Shown: one piece after another, positions 15,127-22,696 of the stretch
Position numbering within the stretch: position 1 is the first letter of the stretch
Layout: each line of letters starts with the position of its first letter
Assembly: GCA_016190925.1 (NCBI GenBank)
Contig: JACPPQ010000084.1
Location: 1 to 38,680, forward strand
Direction of reading: 5' to 3'
Origin: Chloroflexota bacterium
GTDB lineage: Bacteria; Chloroflexota; Dehalococcoidia; Dehalococcoidales; JACPPQ01
Length of the DNA stretch: 38,680 bases
The notes under the pieces: generated by a model
Database searches by the model: none
What the model was told of the DNA's origin: nothing
The model's input: only the letters and a program-made list of their open reading frames with translations
Position numbers and translations under genes: made by a program

Positions 15127-17475
15127 ATGAAGTCCCTGAATAATTTGACCCTGGGAAAGAAAATCACTTTCCTGACCGCTGTAGGGCTGCTGCTGGGTGT
15201 CGGCATCCTCAGTTTTCTGGGCATGCGCGCGGTGAACGATTCAACGGATACAATGCTTCGTGACCGCCAGACTACCGCCCGTATAGTGGCAGACTATCTG
15301 GATGAAACGCTGGGGCGTGCCCTTACGGAGTTGACCAGGACCGCCGGTATGCTGGATACCCGCCAGAATCCGGATGAAATCGATTTTCGGATACGGGTAT
15401 TGGAGGACCGCTATTCCCTTCTCTCGATTGAAACTCAGGGTGTCTATCTTCTCAATCGAGAGGGTCGGGTTGTTTGGAGCAAACCGACAGCTCCAGGAGA
15501 AACGTTTGGCGATGTCGTCTCCTATTCCACCATCATCCAGACTTTGCGAGAAAGCAAGACTACCGTCTCCGGCCTGGTTCCAGCGCCCAGGACGGGTACA
15601 CCGGTGGTGCTTCTTGCCAGTCCCGTCAGGGTAGGGGAAATGGGCGCGCTGGTGGTAGCCGTTTACCCTTCGGCGTCAAGCATCGGGGGCTTTGTCCGTC
15701 CAATAAGATTGGGCGAAACAGGCTATGTGGAGATTGTAGACCAGAATGGCACGGTGGTTGTCAGAACGGAGCCGGGGCCAAAGCTCGCTCCATTTGAGAA
15801 AAGCGACCACAGCGGCCGGTTTGTCGCATTGATAGAGGCGGGAGAGCCGACCCGCGGCCTGTGTCATACCTGTCATGAACCCGGTCAAAGGGTGATGAAC
15901 AAGGATGTGCTGGGTTTTGTCCCCCTTTCTCAGGCGCGCTGGGGAGTCGTTATCCGCCAGTCGGAAGATGAAGCGCTGGCTTCTATCGGCGATTTGCGCC
16001 GGGGCATTATACTCTTCGGTGTTGGACTGATTTCGGTTGCCCTTATCTTCGTGGCGGTAACTACGCGGGATGTCGTGGGTAGAATCAGGATGCTGACGCT
16101 GGCTTCCCGCAGGATGGCAGAGGGTGATATGGCCAGTCCCGTTGATGTAGCCCGTGGAGACGAGGTTGGCCTGCTGGCAAGCACTTTTGAGGATATGAGG
16201 ACCAAGCTCAGGGACTCCTACCTGGAGCTGGAGCAAAGGACTAAAGAGCTTTCTTCACTGCTTTCTCTTTCCGATATTCTCTCCGCTCTCAGAGACCTCT
16301 CCAATCAAGAGTCTATACTCGGCAAAGCGCTGGACAAGACACTGGAGATAATGAAGGAGGATATCGGCGGCATTCTCTTGCTTGACGAAGGTAAGCAGAC
16401 ATTGTGCTACGCAGCCCACCGAGGACTATTGCCGGAGGATACTCAGAGCGCATGCTATCATGTGGGTGAAGGCCTGGCTGGCAGGGTGGCTGAAACCGGG
16501 GAGGCCATCCTCGTCGGCGATGTCCTGAACGACCCCCGGCTGGTACCCTCCGACCGTACCCACGATGTTGACGGGCTTAAGGCGCTGGCAAATGTTCCTT
16601 TGCTCTCCAAGGACAAGGTGCTTGGCGTGCTAACTATCGGCAGTCGCGAGGTTCGCAGGTTCACCGGGGATGACGCCCGGCTGCTCGAGGTGATAGCCGG
16701 ACAGATAGCTACGGCTCTGGAAAACGCCCAGTTGCAGCAGGAAGTGCAGCACAAGGAAGAGATGCGCGGCGTTTTGCTGCGGGAGATTTTCTCTATCCAG
16801 GAAGAGGAGAGAAGGAGAATTGCCCGCGAGCTGCACGATGAGACCAGCCAGGTGCTCGCCAGCTTGAGCGCCAGCCTGGAGGCGGCTTCCAGCCTGCTGC
16901 CCGATGGCGTGCAAAAGACCAGGGCAATCCTGAAGAAGGCCCAGGCACTGTCAATCCATATCCTGGACGAGATACACAAGATAATCTATGAACTCCGTCC
17001 TACGTTACTTGACGACCTGGGTCTGGTTGCTGCCGCACGCTGGTTGGCTGATAATAACCTGGGTGAGGCCGGGATAAAGGCTACCTTCAAGATTGTAGGG
17101 CAGGAGAGGAGACTGCCGCCCCAACTGGAAGCAACCGTCTTTCGAGTTATCCAGGAAGCGGTGTATAATATTGCCAGGCATGCTCAAGCTACGAGCGCTA
17201 CTATAAGTCTGCAGTTCAGGAAAGACTCGTTAGGGGTCCGCGTTGAAGATAATGGAGTAGGCTTCGATGTTGAAAAGGTCATAAGCTCAGCCGATAGGCC
17301 GCGCGGGCTGGGCCTGTTAGGCATGAGGGAAAGGGTGGAGCTTATCAACGGGACTTTGAGAATTCTTTCGTATCCCGGCAGTGGTACCGAAATTGACATA
17401 GAGATTCCTTTGAATCCTGAGGAGGTATTAGATGGACAAGGAAAACAACAAGATAAAAGTATTGATGGTAGATGA
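15127..17475 (+). CDS. Histidine kinase with periplasmic CXXCH heme motif, GAF and HisKA_3 domains
   Basis: Domain order over 782 residues: membrane helix (about 13-33), Cache-like extracytoplasmic sensor (about 38-285) with C246-H-T-C-H250, helix (about 292-311), HAMP (about 312-365), GAF (about 378-532), HisKA_3 with phosphoacceptor H570 (RRRIARELHDETSQ) and HATPase with N681 (NIARHAQ), DNGVGFD (708-714) and GLGLLGM. The CXXCH faces the side where heme is attached, so the sensor may carry covalent heme c and sense redox state, a gas ligand or heme supply. The paralogue at 1333 lacks the inserted motif. Its 3' end overlaps the regulator gene by 44 bases. It directly follows the ccm genes. 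Confidence 0.93.
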   Translation: MKSLNNLTLGKKITFLTAVGLLLGVGILSFLGMRAVNDSTDTMLRDRQTTARIVADYLDETLGRALTELTRTAGMLDTRQNPDEIDFRIRVLEDRYSLLSIETQGVYLLNREGRVVWSKPTAPGETFGDVVSYSTIIQTLRESKTTVSGLVPAPRTGTPVVLLASPVRVGEMGALVVAVYPSASSIGGFVRPIRLGETGYVEIVDQNGTVVVRTEPGPKLAPFEKSDHSGRFVALIEAGEPTRGLCHTCHEPGQRVMNKDVLGFVPLSQARWGVVIRQSEDEALASIGDLRRGIILFGVGLISVALIFVAVTTRDVVGRIRMLTLASRRMAEGDMASPVDVARGDEVGLLASTFEDMRTKLRDSYLELEQRTKELSSLLSLSDILSALRDLSNQESILGKALDKTLEIMKEDIGGILLLDEGKQTLCYAAHRGLLPEDTQSACYHVGEGLAGRVAETGEAILVGDVLNDPRLVPSDRTHDVDGLKALANVPLLSKDKVLGVLTIGSREVRRFTGDDARLLEVIAGQIATALENAQLQQEVQHKEEMRGVLLREIFSIQEEERRRIARELHDETSQVLASLSASLEAASSLLPDGVQKTRAILKKAQALSIHILDEIHKIIYELRPTLLDDLGLVAAARWLADNNLGEAGIKATFKIVGQERRLPPQLEATVFRVIQEAVYNIARHAQATSATISLQFRKDSLGVRVEDNGVGFDVEKVISSADRPRGLGLLGMRERVELINGTLRILSYPGSGTEIDIEIPLNPEEVLDGQGKQQDKSIDGR

Positions 17476-18091
17476 CCATGCAGTGTTGCGGGATGGCATC
17501 CGTGCTCTCCTGGATATGCATGATGACATCGAGATAGTAGGCGAGGCTTCGGAAGGACGGGAAGCCATTGAAAAGGCCGTTGCTCTGTCCCCTGATGTAG
17601 TCATCATGGATATAGCCATGCCGGGCATGGATGGCCTGGAGGCAACCCGCCGCATAGCCAAGAAAAACCCGAAGGTGAAGGTGCTGATTCTAACCCAGCA
17701 CGATAACCGGGAGTACATACTCTCCGCCATCAAGGCTGGGGTTGCTGGTTATGTGCCCAAAAGGGCAATGGGCTCGGAACTGGTATCTGCCATACGCGCC
17801 GTGCACAAGGGTGAATCCTTCCTCTATCCTTCTGCGGCTTCGGCGCTCATCGAGGTCTACCTGCGCCAGTCCGAGGACGAGCCTTATGACCGACTGACCG
17901 ATAGAGAGCGGGAAATCCTCAAGCTCATCGCCGAGGGACATACCAGCAGGGAGATAGCGGAGCGGCTTTTCATCAGCCTGAAGACCGTGCTGGGCCACAG
18001 GACGAAGATAATGGAGAAGCTGGATATCCATAACCGGACCGAGCTTATCAAATATGCCATGCGCAAGGGTCTGGTCACTATGGATACATAG
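17432..18091 (+). CDS. NarL/FixJ-family response regulator, partner of the heme-motif kinase
   Basis: A 219-residue protein: receiver domain (about 6-125) with D14-D15, phosphoacceptor D60 in VVIMDIAMPGMDG and the conserved Lys at about 110, then a LuxR-type DNA-binding domain (LTDREREILKLIAEG, TVLGHRTKIMEKLDIHNRTELIKYAMRKG). GGAGGTATTAG precedes the ATG, which lies inside the kinase gene, so the two are coupled. The DNA-recognition helix region is close to that of the regulator at 672, so both may recognise similar sites, for example the CAGGTA repeats found nearby (inference). Confidence 0.93.
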   Translation: MDKENNKIKVLMVDDHAVLRDGIRALLDMHDDIEIVGEASEGREAIEKAVALSPDVVIMDIAMPGMDGLEATRRIAKKNPKVKVLILTQHDNREYILSAIKAGVAGYVPKRAMGSELVSAIRAVHKGESFLYPSAASALIEVYLRQSEDEPYDRLTDREREILKLIAEGHTSREIAERLFISLKTVLGHRTKIMEKLDIHNRTELIKYAMRKGLVTMDT

Positions 18092-18160
18092 AATCTCCTT
18101 CCGAAAATAGCAATCAGTCCCACTCAATGTTATTCCACGCAGAGCCTGCTCCATGGCTTG

Positions 18161-18178
18161 TCCCGTATTAATACGGGA
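18161..18178. repeat. 18-bp perfect palindrome
   Basis: TCCCGTATTAATACGGGA is self-complementary over its full length, 70 bases after the response-regulator stop. It may help end that transcript, but no T run follows. Its GTATTAATACGGG core resembles the GATACGGGG pieces of the 109-bp repeats at 22588 and 26482. Confidence 0.45.
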
Positions 18179-18211
18179 TTGATGTGGGGCTGAAATCCCC
18201 TCATATTGACA

Positions 18212-18331
18212 AAGGCTGTCCGAAAACAAGAAAATCGTTAGATTTGTCATTCCAGCGAAGGCTGGAATCCAGGTGAGGTGGGGAGAGATTCTTCGTCAAG
18301 AGCCTTCTCAAAACCATTTTCGGACGGCCTC
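18212..18331. repeat. ~120-bp element with 15-bp terminal inverted repeats, copy A
   Basis: The ends AGGCTGTCCGAAAA (18213-18226) and TTTTCGGACGGCCTC (18317-18331) are near-perfect inverted repeats. The core holds TCATTCCAGCGAAGGCTGGA, itself a hairpin. Copy B at 22451 has the same core in the opposite orientation, and copy C at 36621 has the same ends with a different core. There is no coding capacity. It looks like a miniature inverted-repeat element. Confidence 0.65.
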
Positions 18332-18629
18332 CCAGGGGCGGAGATAGTGAGTCCGGATTCTGGCCTCTTTGGGCTGAAGGCAGGCTGAAGCCTGCGCGGG
18401 ATGACATATTATTCGCATTGGCTATCATGAGGGCACAGAAAAACGGTGGCACTCGCCCCCTGGCGGACTGTGCATCTGCCCTGCACTAATCTGCCATCCT
18501 GGTTGCAACATGGAATTAGTAGCGGTGCTTCTATTCTCATAAAAAGCCCGCTTTCCCTCCCTTCTTTCCCACCTTTGTTCATAGTATAGAGACCCTCCTT
18601 TTCTCCGATAAATCGCACCCGAACAAAAA
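18332..18629. other. Intergenic stretch without a recognised gene
   Basis: About 300 bases between repeat copy A and the operator-like site at 18630. I see no plausible coding frame, RNA gene or strong hairpin beyond a short AGGCTGAAGCCT inverted repeat near 18380. It is probably repeat-derived DNA. Confidence 0.4.
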
Positions 18630-18660
18630 CAGGTACTATTTTTTCAAAATAGCAGGTATT
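18630..18660 (+). promoter_or_regulatory. Tandem CAGGTA motif before the 66-aa gene
   Basis: CAGGTACT at 18630 and CAGGTATT at 18653 lie 23 bases apart, separated by an AT-rich near-palindrome. The arrangement AGGTACT, AT-rich, AGCAGGTA is almost the same as at 7338-7367. It is followed by TATT, giving a possible AT-rich -10 region. Confidence 0.45.
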
Positions 18661-18823
18661 ATTTGCTCGTTACATGACAGAAATGCTGTTGTCCAGGGGA
18701 TATTGTTGGGCGGATAATTAAAGCAAGAGGTTGGGACAAGTGACCAGGGAGATGTCTTCGGGTCGATGGTTCCCGCCTCTATTTTTTAGAAGGGTTTTCA
18801 AAACACAGTAGAGGAGGTGCGCC

Positions 18824-19024
18824 ATGAGGGGTCTCAGAAATTGCCTGGTAGCACTGCTTTTTGGCATAAGCGCGCCGGCGCTAATCTGGGTGGGTGCGGG
18901 TGCTGCCCTGTACCAGAAACGAAAAGCGGCAAAGAAGGAATCCCCGGTATTCGCTTGCTCTATCGATGAGGATTGTCCGCCGGGATTCGTCTGCTTCAAA
19001 GGACGCTGCGTTCTTGCTGAATGA
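18824..19024 (+). CDS. Small membrane protein with CxxDxDCPxGxxCxxGxC motif (66 aa)
   Basis: The 66-residue protein has an N-terminal helix (about 7-29), a basic patch KRKAAKK and a C-terminal four-Cys motif (C45, C51, C57 and C62; CSIDEDCPPGFVCFKGRC), similar in pattern to small disulfide knots of secreted proteins. The helix is followed by basic residues, so the orientation is uncertain, but four spaced Cys suggest the outside. GAGGAGGTGCGCC precedes the ATG. It stands alone between repeats, has its own hairpin terminator and carries the CAGGTA-type motif upstream. Function unknown. Confidence 0.7.
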   Translation: MRGLRNCLVALLFGISAPALIWVGAGAALYQKRKAAKKESPVFACSIDEDCPPGFVCFKGRCVLAE

Positions 19025-19094
19025 TGGCTGATGGGGAATCCCGGGTCAGTATAGAAACGTAGCCATCCGGGGACAACTGACGATTATTAAGTGT

Positions 19095-19129
19095 AAGTGG
19101 CGACTGTGTGTGCGGTCGCCACTTTGTAT
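19095..19129 (+). terminator. Rho-independent-like terminator after the 66-aa gene
   Basis: AAGTGGCGAC (19095-19104) and GTCGCCACTT (19115-19124) form a perfect 10-bp stem with a 10-base loop, followed by TGTATTTT. It lies 70 bases past the stop codon. Confidence 0.7.
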
Positions 19130-19175
19130 TTTACAAGGGTCAGCATTTATCTTTGGGGGTGGGGACAGCTAACAG

Positions 19176-19226
19176 TTACTAATCGTCTTAAAATAGAATG
19201 GTCTTACTATTTTTATGCCATGTGAG
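19176..19226. repeat. Dispersed direct repeat, copy 1 (second copy at window end)
   Basis: The sequence starting TTACTAATCGTCTTAAAATA and ending GCCATGTGAG recurs in the same orientation at 38632-38680 with one substitution and a small length change. The second copy runs into the window edge, so the unit could be longer. Confidence 0.6.
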
Positions 19227-19233
19227 AAGTGTT

Positions 19234-19270
19234 CGTCTCCCTTTCGTAAAGGGAGAATGAGAGGGATTCT
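19234..19270. repeat. Hairpin repeat TCTCCCTTTCG..AAAGGGAGA, copy 1
   Basis: TCTCCCTTT and AAAGGGAGA form a 9-bp stem (19236-19256), followed by GAGAGGGATT. The same unit recurs at 20788-20823, so copies stand on both sides of hemL. The rest of 19025-19398 holds no gene. Confidence 0.55.
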
Positions 19271-19398
19271 CAAATCCCCCTTCAGTACCCCCTTTTTCAA
19301 AGGGGAAGACCTGCGTCCAGATTATTATGAGACTCTTAGTAACCGCAAATAGCTAAAGGCTAATTTTCAGGGGTGGTGTGGGGTCTGAAAGCTGATAG

Positions 19399-20682
19399 CT
19401 ACACCGCCTTGAGCGCATTTCCAATCGCTTCCACGGTGCGCTTGATGTCCTCGTCGCTGTGTGCCAGTGAGACAAAAGCGGCTTCGAACTGGGATGGCGG
19501 CCAGTACACCCCTTCGGCGAGCAGATGGGTGAAGAACCTGCTGAACAGCGCCGTGTCCGATTTCTTCGCTGAATCATAATCGGTTACCGGAGTGCCGGTG
19601 AAGAATGCGGTAAGCAGAGAGGCAATGCGGGAGGTGCGCAATCTGACGCCCGCCTCAGAAGCGACCTTTGCTATCCCATCCTCCAGCTTTGAGGTCTTCT
19701 CCTCCAGTTTGCTATAGACGCCGGGCTGACCGAGGACGTTGAGCGTTTCTATGCCCGCCGTCATCGCCAGCGGATTTCCCGAGAGCGTACCCGCCTGGTA
19801 AACCGGCCCGACCGGGGCCATCATCTCCATTAGTTTACGCCCGCCGCCGTAGGCGCCTACCGGCAGCCCTCCGCCGATGATTTTGCCCAGGCAGGTGAGG
19901 TCGGGGGTTACGTTGTAGAGGGACTGTGCCCCTCCGTATGCTACCCGGAATCCGGTGATGACCTCGTCGAAGATGAGGAGAGCGCCTGAGTCCCTGGTCA
20001 GTTGGCGCAGGCCGCCAAGAAAACCGTGTTCGGGCAATACCACACCCATGTTTGCCGCTACGGGTTCCACTATGACCGCAGCGATTTCTCCGGGGTAGCG
20101 CTCGAAGAGTTGCTTCACATCCCCGATATTATTATAAGGCGCAACGAGGGTATTCTGGGTGTAGCTTAACGGGACTCCCGGAGAGTCCGGTATGCCCAGA
20201 GTCGCCAGTCCTGAACCGCCTTTGGTTAGCAGGCCGTCTGAGTGGCCGTGATAGCCGCCGTCGAACTTGATAATCTTATCTCTCCTGGTGAATGCCCGCG
20301 CCAGGCGCAGCGCTGACATGGTGGCTTCCGTCCCGGAATTTACGAAACGCAGCATCTCCATCGAAGGGAAAGCCTTCGATATGAGCTTCGCCAGCCTAAC
20401 CTCCAGCTCTGTTGAAGCGCCGAAGCTCGTGCCCTGCTCCACAGCCTTCTTCAATGCCTTTACTACCTGCGGGTGGGAGTGCCCCAGTATCAGCGGTCCC
20501 CACGAGCAGACGTAATCGATGAACTCGTTGCCATCCTCATCGTGAATTTTTGAGCCTTTTCCTCTCACTATGAAAATCGGAGTCCCCCCCACTGCCTTGA
20601 AGGCGCGCACGGGGCTATCCACCCCACCGGGCAAGTACTGTTGTGCTTCTTCAAACAGCTTCTGCGAACGTTCCAGTTTCAT
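19399..20682 (-). CDS. hemL: Glutamate-1-semialdehyde 2,1-aminomutase
   Basis: HemL converts glutamate-1-semialdehyde to 5-aminolevulinate with PLP. The 427-residue protein has the family hallmarks: PVRAF near the start, [34 protein letters not shown] and the PLP lysine in [17 protein letters not shown] (about residue 267), then [10 protein letters not shown]. The ATG at 20682 is preferred over an in-frame GTG two codons earlier because GAGG lies 5 bases before it. It is the last gene of the minus-strand heme locus but is separated from hemB by a foreign-looking gene and flanked by hairpin repeats. Confidence 0.96.
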   Translation of the reverse strand: MKLERSQKLFEEAQQYLPGGVDSPVRAFKAVGGTPIFIVRGKGSKIHDEDGNEFIDYVCSWGPLILGHSHPQVVKALKKAVEQGTSFGASTELEVRLAKLISKAFPSMEMLRFVNSGTEATMSALRLARAFTRRDKIIKFDGGYHGHSDGLLTKGGSGLATLGIPDSPGVPLSYTQNTLVAPYNNIGDVKQLFERYPGEIAAVIVEPVAANMGVVLPEHGFLGGLRQLTRDSGALLIFDEVITGFRVAYGGAQSLYNVTPDLTCLGKIIGGGLPVGAYGGGRKLMEMMAPVGPVYQAGTLSGNPLAMTAGIETLNVLGQPGVYSKLEEKTSKLEDGIAKVASEAGVRLRTSRIASLLTAFFTGTPVTDYDSAKKSDTALFSRFFTHLLAEGVYWPPSQFEAAFVSLAHSDEDIKRTVEAIGNALKAV

Positions 20683-20787
20683 TAGCACCTCACGATATCA
20701 AATCCTAAGCCCTGAGCACTAAATCCTAAACAATTTGTCATGCGCCTGAGGCGCACTCACGAACGATGAAAATAATCACAAAAGAAA

Positions 20788-20823
20788 CGTCTCCCTTTCG
20801 TAAAGGGAGATAGAGAGGGATTT
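20788..20823. repeat. Hairpin repeat TCTCCCTTTCG..AAAGGGAGA, copy 2
   Basis: A near-identical copy of the unit at 19234-19270 in the same orientation, again followed by GAGAGGGATT. It lies between hemL and the unrecognised gene at 20870. Confidence 0.55.
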
Positions 20824-20869
20824 TTAATCCCATTAAGTCAAACTAAGCGCCTTTATTTTCTGGTAATGG

Positions 20870-21376
20870 TTAAACTTTCAAAACATTGATTTTGTATCCA
20901 AGTTTGTTGAGCTTTGACTTAGCGCGGCGTTCCATTTCTTCGGTTGTAACTACATAAAACTTATCTCCCGGCATATCAGAGAGCTTCTTAAGGGTTGTTG
21001 ACATTTTACCATCAATGGCCCCTTTGGGATTAGGGGAGGTTGTAACCTCAGCCGAGACAATAACTTGGTTCATATTCATACCTTTCAGATCGGGTTCATC
21101 CTTGCCACCGGTTTGACGGGGATTCCAAAACCACTTAATTAATGTTGTCGGATAGAAGTTAGTCTGAAGCAATTTTACCGTTCTTAATATTAGTCCCTCG
21201 TGTGGTAGCTGGTTCATGTCCTCGGCCACTAAGTTTCGGAGACTTTCCAAGATTTCTAAACTCAAATAAAGATCCCTCGGTTCAACCTGACCAGCCTTTC
21301 GGATATGGGGAAAAACCTCTCTAAGTTGACCATGAAGCCTATTTTCTGCTAGCGCAATGTTACCGATTTCGTCCAT
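20870..21376 (-). CDS. Unrecognised protein (168 aa), possible horizontally acquired gene
   Basis: I do not recognise a family. From the ATG at 21376, which follows GGAGGAG by 9 bases, the protein has a helical N-terminal half (about 1-90, with LSLEILESLRNLVAED) and a C-terminal alpha/beta part (about 100-168) containing VIVSAEVTTSPNPKG, MPGDKFYVVTTEEM and LNKLGYKINVL. The strand-plus-acidic pattern (SAEVTT) loosely recalls restriction-nuclease-like folds, but no catalytic set can be confirmed. One 60-base line inside it has 25 G/C, lower than the flanking heme genes. A longer frame to 21472 overlaps hemB and is less likely. It interrupts the hemB-hemL order. Confidence 0.6.
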   Translation of the reverse strand: MDEIGNIALAENRLHGQLREVFPHIRKAGQVEPRDLYLSLEILESLRNLVAEDMNQLPHEGLILRTVKLLQTNFYPTTLIKWFWNPRQTGGKDEPDLKGMNMNQVIVSAEVTTSPNPKGAIDGKMSTTLKKLSDMPGDKFYVVTTEEMERRAKSKLNKLGYKINVLKV

Positions 21377-21446
21377 TTGTGCGAACTCCTCCGTTACTCT
21401 ATTTGTAATAGTCCAGTTCCTGAAGTGTCCAACACTCGTCCAAGCT

Positions 21447-22424
21447 TTATCCCCGCAACCACTTCGCCACATCTTTAGCGTGGTAGGTGATGATGATGTC
21501 CGCCCCGGCCCTCTTTATGGCCGTAAGAGACTCCATTACCACCCGCTGTTCCTCCAGCCAGCCTTTCTGCGCCGCTGCCTTGAGCATGGAGTATTCGCCG
21601 CTGACGTTGTACGCCGCCAGCGGATGGTTGAAGGTATCACGCACCTTGCGTATGACATCGAGGTAAGCCAGGGCGGGCTTGACCATAATGATGTCGGCTC
21701 CCTCGTTGATGTCCTGTTCTACCTCGCGCAGAGCCTCCCGCACATTCGGCGGGTCCATCTGGTAGGAGCGGCGGTCCCCGAACTGCGGCGTTGACTCCGC
21801 TGCCTCCCGGAAAGGCCCGTAGAACGCGGAAGCGTACTTGGCAGCATAGGACATTATGGGGATATTCGGGAATCCCTTTGCGTCCAGCGTCTCGCGGATG
21901 GCCTTCACCCTGCCGTCCATCATGTCTGAAGGGGCTACCATGTCAGCCCCGGCCTCTACATGGGACAGAGCCATCTTAGCCAGCAGGGGCAACGTCCGGT
22001 CATTATCGACATCGGTTCCGGCTATTACGCCGCAGTGCCCGTGGCTGGTGTACTCGCAAAGGCAGACATCGGTCACTACCAGGAGTTCGGGAACGGCCTT
22101 CTTTATGACGCGGATGGCCTGCTGGACGACCCCCTTCGGGGCGCAGGACGCCGAGCCGGTCTCATCCTTGCGCTCGGGAATGCCGAAAAGAATGACGGCC
22201 GGTATTTTGAGACGGGCGATTTCCTCAACCTCTTTGGATAACCTGTCCGGTGAGAAGTGGTGGATGCCCGGCATGGAGGAAATTCCCTTTTTTATGCCTT
22301 TGCCCTCGACCACGAACAGCGGGTAAATGAGCTGCTCCACCTGGACACGGGTCTCGCGGACAAGCGCCCTCATCGATTCCGTCTGCCGGAGCCGTCTCAG
22401 GCGCAGTTGAGGGAATTCCGCCAT
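21447..22424 (-). CDS. hemB: Delta-aminolevulinic acid dehydratase (porphobilinogen synthase)
   Basis: HemB joins two 5-aminolevulinate molecules into porphobilinogen. The 325-residue protein has both active-site lysines, K196 ([16 protein letters not shown]) and K249 ([12 protein letters not shown]). A Cys-rich metal site [14 protein letters not shown] (C121, C123, C131) marks the zinc-dependent type. AAAGGAGATTTAG precedes the ATG. Upstream lies repeat copy B, so hemB may be expressed from its own promoter rather than only from the upstream heme genes. Confidence 0.97.
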   Translation of the reverse strand: MAEFPQLRLRRLRQTESMRALVRETRVQVEQLIYPLFVVEGKGIKKGISSMPGIHHFSPDRLSKEVEEIARLKIPAVILFGIPERKDETGSASCAPKGVVQQAIRVIKKAVPELLVVTDVCLCEYTSHGHCGVIAGTDVDNDRTLPLLAKMALSHVEAGADMVAPSDMMDGRVKAIRETLDAKGFPNIPIMSYAAKYASAFYGPFREAAESTPQFGDRRSYQMDPPNVREALREVEQDINEGADIIMVKPALAYLDVIRKVRDTFNHPLAAYNVSGEYSMLKAAAQKGWLEEQRVVMESLTAIKRAGADIIITYHAKDVAKWLRG

Positions 22425-22450
22425 CTAAATCTCCTTTAATGAAAATTACC

Positions 22451-22570
22451 GAGGCTGTCTGAAAATTTATTTTGTTGAAGGTGGTGACGAAGAATTCGCC
22501 CTCACCCCACCTGGATTCCAGCCTTCGCTGGAATGACAAACCACTTGATTTTCTATTTTCGGACAGCCTC
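22451..22570. repeat. ~120-bp element with 15-bp terminal inverted repeats, copy B
   Basis: Ends GAGGCTGTCTGAAAA (22451-22465) and TTTTCGGACAGCCTC (22556-22570). The core is the reverse complement of copy A, including the CCAGCGAAGGCTGG hairpin. It is placed directly upstream of hemB and could separate its transcription from that of cobA-hemD. Confidence 0.68.
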
Positions 22571-22587
22571 TAAATAATGTACAGGGT

Positions 22588-22696
22588 AAAGGGACGGAGT
22601 CCCTTGGCCGCACGCAGAGCTTGCCTGAGCCTGCCCTGAGCGAAGCCGAAGGGTACCTGATACGGGGGTCAATCCCCTGCAGTGCGGAATTGCTTT
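22588..22696. repeat. 109-bp direct repeat, copy 1, forming the 3' end of cobA-hemD
   Basis: This stretch matches 26482-26590 over exactly 109 positions with about nine differences, in the same orientation. It contains AAGGGACGGAGTCCCTT (a short hairpin), CCCTGAGCGAAGCCGAAGGG and GTGCGGAATTGCTTT. The last part, read on the minus strand, encodes KQFRTAG and is followed by the stop codon of the adjoining gene in both copies. Confidence 0.75.

Noticed and set aside
21377-21472. Longer N-terminus for the unrecognised gene between hemB and hemL
   Set aside because: It would overlap the hemB 3' end and lacks a ribosome site, whereas the ATG at 21376 has GGAGGAG at good distance.
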